DNA of 64,000 nucleotides from Streptococcus ovis DSM 16829 (GCF_000380125.1 NZ_KB904583.1:1-64000), one strand, 5' to 3'. Positions 1 through 8,129 are shown, counted from the first letter of the stretch. Numbers and translations are program-made. The notes: generated by a model not told the origin, from the sequence alone.

Positions 1-870
1 TAGTGGAGCCTCTATTAGCCAGTTATGCCAATTGCTTGGAGTGTCTCGATCAGGCTATTATAAGTGGCTTAATCACAAAGAGACTACATCTGAGGAGACA
101 AATCGAACACTATTAAAAACCATCAAGGAACTCCATACCAAACACAAGGGAATTTTAGGCTACCGTCGAATGACACGAGCTATCAATCGGGAACTTGGAA
201 CAACTTATAACAAGAAGCGAATTCGTCGCTTAATGCGTATCCTTGGTATCTCATCAATTATCCGTCGTTCTAGAGGCTATTGCACGAAGACTAGTTTTGT
301 GAATATCGAAGAGAACATTCTTAATCGAGAGTTTACAGCTCAGTCACCTAATCAAAAATGGTGTACAGATGTGACTTTCTTGCAATATGGATTAGGTTGT
401 AAGGCTTATTTAAGTGCTATTAAAGACCTATATGATGGTTCTATCGTGGCTTACCATATCAGTAAGCACAATGATAATCCTCTTGTTATGGAAACTCTAA
501 GAAAGGCAATAGAGATTAACTCAGGAGCCACACCGCTGCTTCATAGTGATAGAGGCTCCCAATACACATCGCGAGAATACCGGATGGTAACAACACAATA
601 TCAGATGACACGTTCAATGTCACGAGTTGGCAAGTGCATTGATAATGCGCCGATTGAGAGTTTCTTTGGACACTTTAAAACGGAGTGTTATGATTTGAAG
701 ACCTACAAGACATTTGAGGAGTTGGTCACTGATATTGATGACTATATCTATTTTTACAATAATGAACGATTTCAAGAGAAACACAACGGCCTTGCCCCTC
801 TTGAAATGAGGAACAAGGCCGTTGCTTAATCTTTTATTATTTCATTGTCCACTTGACAGGGAGCAGTTCA
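1..870 (+). mobile_element. IS3-family insertion sequence, right part
   Basis: Only the right part of the element is in the window. It holds the DDE transposase reading frame and ends about 40 bases after its stop. The end is placed at 870 because the last bases (843-870, finishing GGGAGCAGTTCA) end in CA, as IS3 termini do, and because the interrupted ltrA-like reading frame resumes at 871. The left terminal repeat and OrfA lie outside the window, so the target duplication cannot be checked. Confidence 0.8.
2..829 (+). CDS. IS3-family transposase OrfB (DDE integrase), 5' end outside window
   Basis: The protein has an N-terminal HTH_21-type region followed by an rve integrase core. The catalytic triad is visible: Asp in WCTDVTFL, Asp in HSDRGSQYTS, and Glu in the SFFGHFKTE segment. 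The frame is open from base 2 with no stop, so the TTG at 32 is an internal codon and the gene probably starts before the window or is joined to OrfA by frameshifting, as in most IS3 elements. The C-terminus (YNNERFQEKHNGLAPLE) is the usual IS150/IS3-group ending. It appears intact as far as seen and could be active. Confidence 0.9.
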   Translation, partial: SGASISQLCQLLGVSRSGYYKWLNHKETTSEETNRTLLKTIKELHTKHKGILGYRRMTRAINRELGTTYNKKRIRRLMRILGISSIIRRSRGYCTKTSFVNIEENILNREFTAQSPNQKWCTDVTFLQYGLGCKAYLSAIKDLYDGSIVAYHISKHNDNPLVMETLRKAIEINSGATPLLHSDRGSQYTSREYRMVTTQYQMTRSMSRVGKCIDNAPIESFFGHFKTECYDLKTYKTFEELVTDIDDYIYFYNNERFQEKHNGLAPLEMRNKAVA

Positions 871-985
871 TAGGAATCACCCCTTGATGAACATGGTGAA
901 TGAGCGAGGTTGTCTGACTAAAGCCATAAACGTAAACCAAATCGTAAAATAGCTCCGTTAATTCAATTTTCTTATGTTTTATCAT
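871..985 (-). pseudogene. ltrA-like (low temperature requirement A) 5' fragment, cut by the IS
   Basis: Reading the minus strand from an ATG at 985 gives MIKHKKIELTELFYDLVYVY and then GFSQTTSLIHHVHQGVIP before the IS boundary. The ELFYDLVFVY...SQTTSLIHH pattern is the signature start of the LtrA family of membrane proteins. Roughly the first 37 codons remain; the rest should lie on the other side of the insertion sequence, outside the window. There is no room for a functional protein. A TTG two codons upstream is an alternative start. Confidence 0.75.
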
Positions 986-1147
986 TGCCAAAATATGTGA
1001 TTTTTCCTTTCAATAAAAGTAACTTGGAGGTCCGCAAATATCAATTATCATTCTAGTTTGGGCAAAATAGATCGTTCTCCCACGTGGCTGATAACCTGTT
1101 GGGTGAACGACTTATTATTGTTAATATCCACGAGCACCTGTCGTATC

Positions 1148-1468
1148 TTATTCTCCCCATACACCCTTAGCTATTCTAAAGACTGCCCAGGCTTTTGGCC
1201 AGCCGACATAGAAAGCCAGATGGGTAATGATAGCAGAGATTTCTTCCTTGGTGACACCATTTTTCTTGGCATTTTCCAAGTGATAGTTTAAAGAAGAATC
1301 GGTGATACCTGAGCTCATCAGAGCCGTCACAGTAATGATACAACGTGTCTTCAGATCAATGGCCTCATTATTCCAGTTTTCGCCAAACAAAACATCGTCA
1401 TTAAAATGAGCAAATTCAGGCGCAAATTCGCCTAGTTGATCACGCCCTGCTGTTTGTTTAATAGTCAT
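1148..1468 (-). CDS. carboxymuconolactone decarboxylase family protein
   Basis: A 106-residue single-domain protein of the CMD/AhpD-like fold. The helical core LKTRCIITVTALMSSG and the C-terminal VTKEEISAIITHLAFYVGWPKA are typical of the family. The CxxC pair of AhpD is absent, so peroxidase activity is unlikely; the first Cys sits in the core helix. It follows the cupin gene by one base, with a GGAGG ribosome site inside the end of that gene, so the two are translated from one message. Cupin-CMD pairs are common and are usually annotated only as possible detoxification or lactone-processing enzymes; the substrate is not evident. Confidence 0.85.
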   Translation of the reverse strand: MTIKQTAGRDQLGEFAPEFAHFNDDVLFGENWNNEAIDLKTRCIITVTALMSSGITDSSLNYHLENAKKNGVTKEEISAIITHLAFYVGWPKAWAVFRIAKGVWGE

Positions 1469-1469
1469 A

Positions 1470-1889
1470 TTATTCTTCCTCCTTATGAGCTGCTTGATAT
1501 TCTTCGCCTATCACTGATTCATAAAATTCACTGGCACCAGCTGTGATCGCCACATGACTGAACCAAGAATCTTTGGTTGCACCATGCCAGTGCTTCACTC
1601 CTTTGTCAGTCACAACGACATCACCTGCTTTTAGATGTCGCGCAGTTTTCCCAGCTTCCTGATAAAGACCTTCTCCTCCAGTAACAAGAAGAATTTGGTA
1701 CCCATCCAAATGCACATGCCAGTTATTACGACATCCCGGTTCAAAGGTCACATTTCCAACACTGGTATTGCCATCTGGCGCTTGTGCCAACATTGCTAGA
1801 TAGGATTGTCCCGTAAAACTAACACCGTACGGATTTTCTTCTCCAAAGGCAAATAAGGGATTGTTTTTAACGTCTTCATGTTTAAACAT
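1470..1889 (-). CDS. cupin domain protein
   Basis: A 139-residue single cupin barrel. The first cupin motif is seen around NWHVHLDGYQILLVTGGEG (two His and a downstream acidic position), and the second around LKAGDVVVTDKGVKHWHG with its metal-ligand His. A mononuclear metal site is therefore likely. It is the first gene of a two-gene unit with the CMD-family gene. A TTGTCA-17-TATACT promoter lies at 1931-1959. The product is cytoplasmic with no signal peptide. The substrate is unknown; a role in handling small oxidised or aromatic compounds is only inferred from neighbours. Confidence 0.85.
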   Translation of the reverse strand: MFKHEDVKNNPLFAFGEENPYGVSFTGQSYLAMLAQAPDGNTSVGNVTFEPGCRNNWHVHLDGYQILLVTGGEGLYQEAGKTARHLKAGDVVVTDKGVKHWHGATKDSWFSHVAITAGASEFYESVIGEEYQAAHKEEE

Positions 1890-1930
1890 GAGTCATCACT
1901 TCTTTCTATAATAATGTTAATCTCGATTAT

Positions 1931-1959
1931 AGTATATCTCTAACTACTAACAGTGACAA
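1931..1959 (-). promoter_or_regulatory. Sigma-70-type promoter for cupin-CMD unit
   Basis: On the minus strand TTGTCA (1954-1959) and TATACT (1931-1936) are separated by 17 bases, about 40 bases upstream of the cupin start. Confidence 0.55.
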
Positions 1960-2023
1960 ATACCTATAATGAAAGTTAATAGATGCTTCAAAAGTATTTT
2001 AACTTATCATCAAGCTACTAAAT

Positions 2024-2656
2024 CTATCCTCGATTCACCAGCATATCCCCATGCAACGTTTGAAGTTGTTTATCTAGGACCAATTTAGCACTTTGCTCAA
2101 TATAGTCTTTAAAATACGGTGTTGCTCTGTGTTGCTCATATGCAGCTTCATTTTGATAGACCTCAAAGAAATACCAAGTATCCGGATTGTCCACATCTGT
2201 ACCAGCATACATGACCAAGACTCCAGCTTCTTTTTCCATGCTTGTCTGCATTTCAGGTAAAACAATCTCTGAAAAGGCATTGCTATCCCTAACCGTCACT
2301 GTAGCTAGTCGAACAGCTAACTGCTTATCATCAAAAATCCGCAAGGCGGTTGGTTTTTGAAGCAATAATTGTGGCACCAAGGTCACCACTTCACGGCTAG
2401 TCAGTGCTTTTTGTGCCAAATCTACAAAGGCCTTAAAATGAGGTGATTGAACATGTTCCTGATAAGCCTCTTCACTAGCATAACATTCCACAACGATCTG
2501 CTGACTAAAATCTTCTGAAAGATGACCACCATACATAGCCAAAGTCCCTGGTTCTAGTGCCATTGACTGGGTAAAGTTCGTATAGCCAATTTGCTTATAA
2601 TCTTCTTCATAATCCAATTCCAAACCAAGACGAAACATTCTAAAGATCTCTGTCAT
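2024..2656 (-). CDS. Tandem ABM-domain (antibiotic biosynthesis monooxygenase-like) protein
   Basis: About 210 residues with two ABM-type ferredoxin-like repeats. The second (residues ~120-205, VLVMYAGTDVDNPDTWYFFEVYQNEAAYEQHRATPYFKDY, split here only for description) is the more typical, with the WYFFEVY strand and the H...YFKDY end. The first repeat ends in VECYASEEAYQEH and SPHFKAF. Family members are cofactor-free quinol monooxygenases or heme/stress proteins. The start is set at the ATG at 2656 because GGAGG lies 6 bases upstream; the TTG at 2662 would leave no spacing. It is coupled to the amidohydrolase gene upstream, whose stop codon is 2 bases away. Confidence 0.8.
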   Translation of the reverse strand: MTEIFRMFRLGLELDYEEDYKQIGYTNFTQSMALEPGTLAMYGGHLSEDFSQQIVVECYASEEAYQEHVQSPHFKAFVDLAQKALTSREVVTLVPQLLLQKPTALRIFDDKQLAVRLATVTVRDSNAFSEIVLPEMQTSMEKEAGVLVMYAGTDVDNPDTWYFFEVYQNEAAYEQHRATPYFKDYIEQSAKLVLDKQLQTLHGDMLVNRG

Positions 2657-2658
2657 TT

Positions 2659-3579
2659 TCAACCTCCAAATCCAAAGAGCCTATTGGCATTCCCACGAAA
2701 AATCTTTTCTTTATCATTATCCGTTAAAGGTAATTTTTCGATAGCATTACTGATTACTTCTGTCGCTCCAGCTGGAAGAATCCCAAGCGGTGCATCAGTT
2801 CCAAAAAGAACATGGTCAACACCGTAATAGTCCACACAGAGTTCCAGAGCTTTGCTATTGCCTAAAAGGGCTGTATCCACATAGAATTTCTTGAAATCAC
2901 TCGCCTGCTCCTCTGGTAAAATATGCTCAATCCGCTCTGCGAAGTAAGGAACCATAGCCCCACCATGATGAACTAAGATGTTGAGATTTGGAAATTCTTG
3001 AAAATAACCAGCCTGCACAATGTCTAGCATGGCTTGGGTTAATTCGTACTCCCAGCTAAAGATAATATTATTGTCTGGCTTCCGCTCATCAAAGACTGGG
3101 TGTAGCCAGATTGGGCTATTCGCCTTGGATGCTGCTGCAAATACTGGCTTGAAACTCTCATCTGCTAGGGATTTCCCCAGATGACGTGTGAATAATTGAA
3201 TCCCAAGTATCTCAGGATGACTAACAACAAAGCTCTCTATCACGCGCACTGCTTCTGGAATATTGTTCATCGCCACCATGGCTACACCACCCGAAAAAAT
3301 ATCCGCATTTTCTTTGACCGTCGCTAGCAATTCCTCATTCGCCAGTTCTACCAATTGAGTAGCTTCAGCACTATCCAGATAATCTTCTGGATTAGCATTG
3401 ACATAAGAAATAATTTGTTTTGTGTTAGCTGGCATCGTCTCGCGACGTTTTGTTATATCCGTCAAGACAGGGTTTTGGATAAAGGGCATTTTTGAGACTA
3501 ACTTCTTATCCAGCGTTAGCATTTTTCCAAAAAACTCAGGAAGTAAAACATGGGCAAAGGCATCAATTTTCAAAGTCAT
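2659..3579 (-). CDS. amidohydrolase 2 (ACMSD-like) family protein
   Basis: A 306-residue TIM-barrel protein of the amidohydrolase-2 family that includes aminocarboxymuconate-semialdehyde decarboxylase. Seen: a middle WLHPVFDE segment, VHHGGAMVPYFAERI, and a C-terminal VLFGTDAPLG carrying the conserved Asp. The N-terminal metal motif, normally H-x-H, reads D-A-F-A-H (residues 6-10), so the first His is Phe. Metal binding may be altered, or the protein may belong to a subgroup with a different ligand set. It overlaps the merR gene by 17 bases and directly precedes the ABM gene, forming a merR-amidohydrolase-ABM unit probably involved in turnover of a ring compound (inference). Confidence 0.8.
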   Translation of the reverse strand: MTLKIDAFAHVLLPEFFGKMLTLDKKLVSKMPFIQNPVLTDITKRRETMPANTKQIISYVNANPEDYLDSAEATQLVELANEELLATVKENADIFSGGVAMVAMNNIPEAVRVIESFVVSHPEILGIQLFTRHLGKSLADESFKPVFAAASKANSPIWLHPVFDERKPDNNIIFSWEYELTQAMLDIVQAGYFQEFPNLNILVHHGGAMVPYFAERIEHILPEEQASDFKKFYVDTALLGNSKALELCVDYYGVDHVLFGTDAPLGILPAGATEVISNAIEKLPLTDNDKEKIFRGNANRLFGFGG

Positions 3580-4021
3580 CTAATCTCTCCTTCCAGCTAC
3601 CGGCTTCATCAAAAATAATGCCATATTCTTCGTAATAGGTATCCTTATTTAAAATCTCTCCAGATTCATAAAGACTGATTTTGCGTGTCAAGCGATCAAT
3701 AGAACGTTGAAGATTTTTTTGTTTGTTTTCTAGCACTGCTAGTTGCTCACGCAACAAGGCTTCACTCGCTTCTACCGTCTGATCACCCTGCATGAGTAGC
3801 TGACAATAATCAATCAAGGCTTCGATTGGAATGCCAGAATGACGTAGGCAAATAATCATTTCAAGCCACTTATTAAGATCATCTGTAAAATAGCGATTGC
3901 CATTAGACTGACGAGGTATCTCTGGTAAAAGCCCTATCCGTTCATAATAACGCAGGGTATTGGGATTAATATCATATTTTTGTGACACTTCCGTAATGGT
4001 GTATTTTTTCGTTTCTGTCAT
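3563..4021 (-). CDS. MerR-family transcriptional regulator
   Basis: 152 residues: an N-terminal winged HTH (TITEVSQKYDINPNTLRYYERIGLLP), then a long dimerisation helix (residues ~75-120, LREQLAVLENKQKNLQRSIDRL). No cysteine-rich metal-binding tail is present, so a metal sensor is unlikely; the type resembles NmlR/AdhR or TipA-like regulators of stress and aldehyde genes. It lies between an aldo/keto reductase gene whose promoter has the 19-base spacer typical of MerR control (5129-5159) and the amidohydrolase-ABM genes. It is the best candidate to control both (inference). Confidence 0.88.
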   Translation of the reverse strand: MTETKKYTITEVSQKYDINPNTLRYYERIGLLPEIPRQSNGNRYFTDDLNKWLEMIICLRHSGIPIEALIDYCQLLMQGDQTVEASEALLREQLAVLENKQKNLQRSIDRLTRKISLYESGEILNKDTYYEEYGIIFDEAGSWKERLDDFEN

Positions 4022-4148
4022 CTCATTACCTTCTATCTAAACGTATCTTGTAACTCTAGTCTACTATAATTTTTGTTAAGTTACATTTTTTAGCACGTCA
4101 ACTCTTGCATCATTTAGTTACTCAGACAGTCCTTGTTGATTCATTGTG

Positions 4149-5099
4149 TTAAGCTTGTCCTTCCCAGCCACCGCGTGTATTGACACCAGCTTCTGAAGCC
4201 AATTCTTCTAATCTTGCCATTTCAGTCCCACTGAGAACCAGGTCGCTAGCTTTAGCCGCATCTAGAACTTGTTCAACTTTTGTAACGCCTAAGATTGGTG
4301 TTGTTCCACGCCCGATTGCCCAAGCTGTCGCAATTTGTGCTGGACTAACCTGATACTTGTCTGCCAAAACTTTCAATTCAGAAAGTAAGTCACCTAAGGC
4401 TGGAAACATCGGATTATAGGTTTTGCCACGATTGGAATCAGCTGGCATCGGATGCCTACTATCATATTTACCAGACAAAGCGCCTTGCTCTAGAACCATG
4501 TAAGAGAAAAATTGGATATCATTTTCCTTGCAATAGTCAAGCAATCCATCCTCAATAGAATTGCGGTAAAGCAAACTAAAATGGTTTTGAACAGCTGAAA
4601 TTTGTACCCCAGCTGGTTTCAAGATTTCCTGAACACGTTTCACTTGGTCAAGACTGTGGTTGGATACACCAATTCGTTTCACACGTCCTGATTTGACTAA
4701 GTCTGCTAAAAATGGTGTCCAACGTTCAACATCAGCAGCGTTATGAATCCAATAAATGTCAATATATTCTATTCCCAAGCGCTTAAGACTACCTTCTAAC
4801 ATATCTGCGACTGGATTTTCTTTGGTACCATCCTGCATTCCTGGTGTAAATTTGTCAGATATGATGACTTCTGACCTGTCATATTGGCTCACTAACTCAC
4901 CCAAAATCCTCTCAGATTCCCCATTGGCATAGGCAAAAGCAGTATCAAAGGTGTTGAGACCATTTTCCATAGCAACCGAAAAAACATCTTTCAAGTCAGT
5001 CGTATCAAGATGATTGCCAAAAACCACATTACCACCAGCAAATCCGCCAGTTCCCCAAGACCATGTTCCAAGTACGATTGATGCTGTATGTTTTGTCAT
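4149..5099 (-). CDS. aldo/keto reductase
   Basis: About 316 residues with the complete aldo/keto reductase barrel. The catalytic tetrad is visible as Asp and Tyr in FDTAFAYANGE, Lys in ISDKFTPG, and His in YWIHNAAD. The NADPH-binding C-terminal region (QIATAWAIGRGTTPILGVTKVEQV) is present. The start is placed at the ATG at 5099 (MTKHTASIVLGTWSWG) because AAGGAG lies 8 bases upstream; longer readings from 5198 have no ribosome site and would overlap the promoter. Probable role: NADPH-dependent reduction of reactive aldehydes or ketones. It is likely controlled by the neighbouring MerR protein. Confidence 0.9.
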   Translation of the reverse strand: MTKHTASIVLGTWSWGTGGFAGGNVVFGNHLDTTDLKDVFSVAMENGLNTFDTAFAYANGESERILGELVSQYDRSEVIISDKFTPGMQDGTKENPVADMLEGSLKRLGIEYIDIYWIHNAADVERWTPFLADLVKSGRVKRIGVSNHSLDQVKRVQEILKPAGVQISAVQNHFSLLYRNSIEDGLLDYCKENDIQFFSYMVLEQGALSGKYDSRHPMPADSNRGKTYNPMFPALGDLLSELKVLADKYQVSPAQIATAWAIGRGTTPILGVTKVEQVLDAAKASDLVLSGTEMARLEELASEAGVNTRGGWEGQA

Positions 5100-5128
5100 T
5101 TTGTTTCTCCTTTTTTGTTGATGGTGAC

Positions 5129-5162
5129 AGTGTACCACTTGTAGTTGACTATAAGTCAAGTG
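5129..5162 (-). promoter_or_regulatory. MerR-type promoter with 19-base spacer and dyad
   Basis: On the minus strand TTGACT (5154-5159) and TACACT (5129-5134) are separated by 19 bases instead of 17. The spacer sits in a dyad whose outer arms are CACTTG (5136-5141) and CAAGTG (5157-5162). Stretched spacers with a dyad are the hallmark of MerR-activated promoters. Confidence 0.7.
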
Positions 5163-5320
5163 TTTTATGAATGATTTTTTTAAATCTCGCTCCAACATTT
5201 AAAAAGGAAACATCTGTATACGAATTCTAATACCATTCGTTCTTTCCTTGATGGTAAAACCATTCTTCATTACCGATAACAATGCAGAAAGCTGAAATCC
5301 CATCTGATTCAAACATTATA

Positions 5321-5350
5321 AAAAGGCAACTTCCAAATGAAAGTTGCCTT
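5321..5350 (-). terminator. Rho-independent terminator after thioesterase gene
   Basis: Perfect 10-base stem AAGGCAACTT / AAGTTGCCTT followed on the minus strand by TTTTT, directly after the thioesterase stop codon. Confidence 0.8.
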
Positions 5351-5353
5351 AGA

Positions 5354-5839
5354 CTACATATGATCTTTGACCGCTACTGCAATCATTCGCGCTATTGCAC
5401 GAACCTCTCCTGCAGCTACCATTTCCATTGTGACAATGACTTTACGTTCGCCAATTTCTTCTGCTTTAGATGTCACAGTAATTGCTTCATTGACTGGAAG
5501 TGGCTTCTTAAAATCAACCTCTAGTCTTGCTGTGATATATCGTCCAATCACAGTCTCCTTTGTCAGCTCTAACCCCTTTTTACGATGGGCAAACCAGGCC
5601 GCTGACGCTGTTCCATGACAATCAAAGAGCACTGCAATCATCCCACCAAAAATATTGGATGGTACTCCCCCTGTATAATGAGCACCTGGGGTATACACTG
5701 AAAGACAACACTGTCCATCCTCACTCGGATAAGTCTTTAGGTGTAAGCCATCAACGTTTTTGGGACCGCATCCCCAACAATGTTGAAATCTTTCTCCATA
5801 TGTATCTTGAATGGCAATGACTTTGTTCATGTGAATCAT
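5354..5839 (-). CDS. PaaI/hotdog-fold thioesterase family protein
   Basis: 161 residues. An N-terminal CWGCGPKNVDGLHL motif, then the hotdog helix region GGMIAVLFDCHGTASAAW, and beta strands ending in VTMEMVAAGEVRAIARMIAVAV. This CxGCG-headed subgroup of PaaI-like proteins is usually annotated as acyl-CoA thioesterase. ATG at 5839 has AGGA 8 bases upstream; a second ATG three codons in is possible. It is a single-gene unit with a terminator directly downstream. The acyl substrate cannot be deduced. Confidence 0.8.
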   Translation of the reverse strand: MIHMNKVIAIQDTYGERFQHCWGCGPKNVDGLHLKTYPSEDGQCCLSVYTPGAHYTGGVPSNIFGGMIAVLFDCHGTASAAWFAHRKKGLELTKETVIGRYITARLEVDFKKPLPVNEAITVTSKAEEIGERKVIVTMEMVAAGEVRAIARMIAVAVKDHM

Positions 5840-5978
5840 GGTCGTTTCCTCGTTTTTATTTTATAGTATGGTCACATCATACCATATTATGTAAACGCTT
5901 ACCAATAATTTGTTTTAACTGCTAGCTTCACTCACAACACCCGCTATTTCAGTTTCCTTCTCCATTCTTATAACAAGC

Positions 5979-6005
5979 AAAAAAGCCTTGAAATCAAAGC
6001 TTTTT
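5979..6005 (-). terminator. Rho-independent terminator
   Basis: Stem AAAAAGC / GCTTTTT with a 12-base loop; on the minus strand it ends in a T run. It lies just downstream of the small frame at 6020-6091 and would end that unit. Confidence 0.6.
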
Positions 6006-6019
6006 CCTTTTATAATCCA

Positions 6020-6091
6020 TTATTGTATTTTGTAAAAAACTGATATCCAACATGCAACCTTTTGGAGAATACAAATTACCTGTTCATCCAT
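6020..6091 (-). CDS. possible 23-residue small protein
   Basis: An ATG at 6091 is preceded by a very strong ribosome site (GAGGAGG, 7 bases upstream) and opens a 23-codon frame beginning MDEQVICILQKVACW, with a hydrophobic centre, two Cys and an aromatic tail. A terminator follows 15 bases after the stop. It matches no family I know. The quality of the ribosome site and the fit between gene and terminator are the only support. Confidence 0.4.
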   Translation of the reverse strand: MDEQVICILQKVACWISVFYKIQ

Positions 6092-6124
6092 ACAATTTCC
6101 TCCTCAGCTCTTTTGTACTGTACA

Positions 6125-6411
6125 TTATTTACGAGCAACAAAACTTTCTAATGAAAAAATTGTTTGTGCTCTCATTTCCTCTTTATTCTGTTCGATAAAT
6201 GCAGTAATTGCTTTTTCATTATTTGAAATCGTCACAATATCAGCAACTTCCATATACTTATCCTTTGCAAGCAATGAGTAAATCTCTGAAAAAGTTAGAT
6301 TCTCAGAGACTTCGATAGAAGCGACAATGTTGTCTTGGTGAAAATGTGTTTCATAAAAAACATCACAACCTTCTCCTTCACCCACAACTTCAGAAACCGT
6401 ACTTGACGATA
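6125..6411 (-). pseudogene. Unknown reading frame without its own start
   Basis: About 95 codons stay open after the stop of the membrane-protein gene, encoding an acidic protein (GEGEGCDVFYETHFHQDN ... ESFVARK). The frame continues upstream inside the membrane-protein gene in a different phase, where it is only a shadow. No Met with a ribosome site is visible; a GTG near 6378 is the best alternative start. It may be the tail of a gene shifted out of frame with the membrane protein, or a remnant. Function unknown. Confidence 0.35.
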
Positions 6412-6909
6412 CTAGTTTGTTCCAATAAAGTTCATATAACCATTTACAGTATGAAGGATGAAAAATACTATTGCTACCCAGGCTAGCGGAAGGTTCTGTT
6501 TCCACATACCAAAACAGAAATAATACAAGGGAACAGCCGCAAATTGGCTACTGACAATAAGCCAGCTTATGTGATACCTTCTAAAATAAACTGTCCACCC
6601 AGTAAAATTAATAAAGAACAAGATAAGCATCAAGCTAAAAAAGAATGTTTCTCTAGTGGACTCAAGAGGAAACAGTACCGCATCCTCCCTCACGAGAAAG
6701 ATTAACATTAAGATGGTGAATATGCCACATATAGTCTGTGCCACTTCTATTCCCTTGGCCTCATGCTGGAGATTCATGATGGGATTGGACTCCAGCTTCA
6801 GAAATGGCATGATGAGATAGGGAATTTCCTGCATGATAAAGGCAAGTATGCCAACATAAGAGATTCCGATCGAATAGTCTTTCACTACATGTACAAATTG
6901 AATCATCAT
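6412..6909 (-). CDS. Uncharacterised five-helix membrane protein
   Basis: 165 residues with about five hydrophobic segments, near residues 12-36, 57-75, 88-106, 115-134 and 140-158. No catalytic motif or known domain is recognisable. Two adjacent ATGs (6909 and 6906) follow GAGGT; the second gives the better spacing. It is the first gene of a short minus-strand unit with the start-less frame at 6125 and the small frame at 6020. The product is presumably in the cytoplasmic membrane; function unknown. Confidence 0.65.
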   Translation of the reverse strand: MMIQFVHVVKDYSIGISYVGILAFIMQEIPYLIMPFLKLESNPIMNLQHEAKGIEVAQTICGIFTILMLIFLVREDAVLFPLESTRETFFFSLMLILFFINFTGWTVYFRRYHISWLIVSSQFAAVPLYYFCFGMWKQNLPLAWVAIVFFILHTVNGYMNFIGTN

Positions 6910-7012
6910 AATACCTCACTATTCTTGCAACAATGGAATGTCTTCAAGCAGTAGGTTGATTGCTGTGACAGTTGTGAGTGGAGATTTTTATTTTTTGACA
7001 GAGTAGAACATT

Positions 7013-7264
7013 TTACGATTCAATATTCTTTTTATTCATCGAAGTTCTTATCTTTTGACAGCCTTCAAAAAAACGTTCATTTGTCACAACTTCACCTGGA
7101 TATTGATTTTCAAGTAATTTGAAAATGTCTCCTACATCAATTCCTTCGTCAGATAGTTCTGCAAGTAGCGGACTACAGAGCATCACTTCACCCTTACGAG
7201 AAAATTTTAAAATCGTTCCATAAACTGGAATCATCGTCAATAATTTATAGGTAGCTTTCTTCAT
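7013..7264 (-). CDS. Small hypothetical protein (83 residues)
   Basis: Begins MKKATYKLLTMIPVYGTILK and ends in a Lys-rich tail. No signal peptide or domain is recognised, and the ribosome site is weak. It is followed on the minus strand by the membrane-protein gene and preceded by pezT. It could be a real small gene or a remnant in this accessory stretch. Confidence 0.45.
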   Translation of the reverse strand: MKKATYKLLTMIPVYGTILKFSRKGEVMLCSPLLAELSDEGIDVGDIFKLLENQYPGEVVTNERFFEGCQKIRTSMNKKNIES

Positions 7265-7355
7265 TTCTTTTGTCTCTCAACTCTTTGTTTCTAGCGATGA
7301 TCAAGCACACTTTACTTCGTTGTCGCTTTTTAAGCATTGTTTGGCTGTTGGTATA

Positions 7356-8129
7356 CTAAAATTCCTTATTTCCTTCAACTAATTCACACAACTGCTCCTG
7401 ACCTACCTTCAACATCTCTTCCTCGACCTTGCTCCATTTTCCAAAGAGACACTCTTGTAGAATATCGGTAGCTCTTCCTCTACCTGTTTCAGAATCATAG
7501 ACACACCGTCTGTCTCTCTGGTAAATTTGAATCCGGTCAAAGAGTTTATCAGTTTCTAATTCTCGTAAATTATCAATCAAATGGTCTACAATACCATCAT
7601 GATGTTCTTTAGGCGTTGCTCTAGCTTGGTTTGGATTAACCGCATAGACTTCTTCGTAGCAAATTAAGATGCTGAGATAAGACAATTCAGGCTTGGTTGC
7701 TATCAAAGCTAACGAGACTTGATAACCTCTCGCCTTCCATAGCTGAGCTTTTTTTCGTGGGACTTTTGTCGTTCTCAAGGTTCCTTCAATTAACAAATGG
7801 TAGCCTTGGTTACTCAGTTCATCCATAAGACATTCTACCATTTCTCCAGCAAATGCTTTGGTATAATCCACACTATCTTTTCCGAATTCTTCCTGCAATG
7901 CTAGATAATTCGGGTGTAAAGAACGATAGCTGTCACCGTCAATAATGATGATATTGCCTTGAAATTCTTTTTGTTTAATCCGGTTTATCGTTGTTTTTCC
8001 TGCTCCGCTTTGCCCACCAAGTAAAATGGCTATTGGGTTAACTGATATCTCTTTACCACGAGTTAAGGAACGAATGGCTCGTTTTAAGGCCAGATCAAAG
8101 TCATCTTGGCTAAATTCTTCTAACCTCAT
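7356..8129 (-). CDS. pezT: Zeta toxin PezT
   Basis: 257 residues, the length of the pneumococcal PezT. Zeta toxins phosphorylate UDP-N-acetylglucosamine and so block peptidoglycan synthesis. Seen: Walker A GGQSGAGKT (residues ~38-46), the catalytic-base Asp in IIIDGDSYR, the IEGTLRTT segment, and the Arg/Lys-rich lid region RATPKEHHDGIVDHL and IYQRDRR. All key positions look intact, so the toxin should be active. The ATG overlaps the stop of pezA by four bases (ATGA), so translation is coupled. Confidence 0.92.
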   Translation of the reverse strand: MRLEEFSQDDFDLALKRAIRSLTRGKEISVNPIAILLGGQSGAGKTTINRIKQKEFQGNIIIIDGDSYRSLHPNYLALQEEFGKDSVDYTKAFAGEMVECLMDELSNQGYHLLIEGTLRTTKVPRKKAQLWKARGYQVSLALIATKPELSYLSILICYEEVYAVNPNQARATPKEHHDGIVDHLIDNLRELETDKLFDRIQIYQRDRRCVYDSETGRGRATDILQECLFGKWSKVEEEMLKVGQEQLCELVEGNKEF

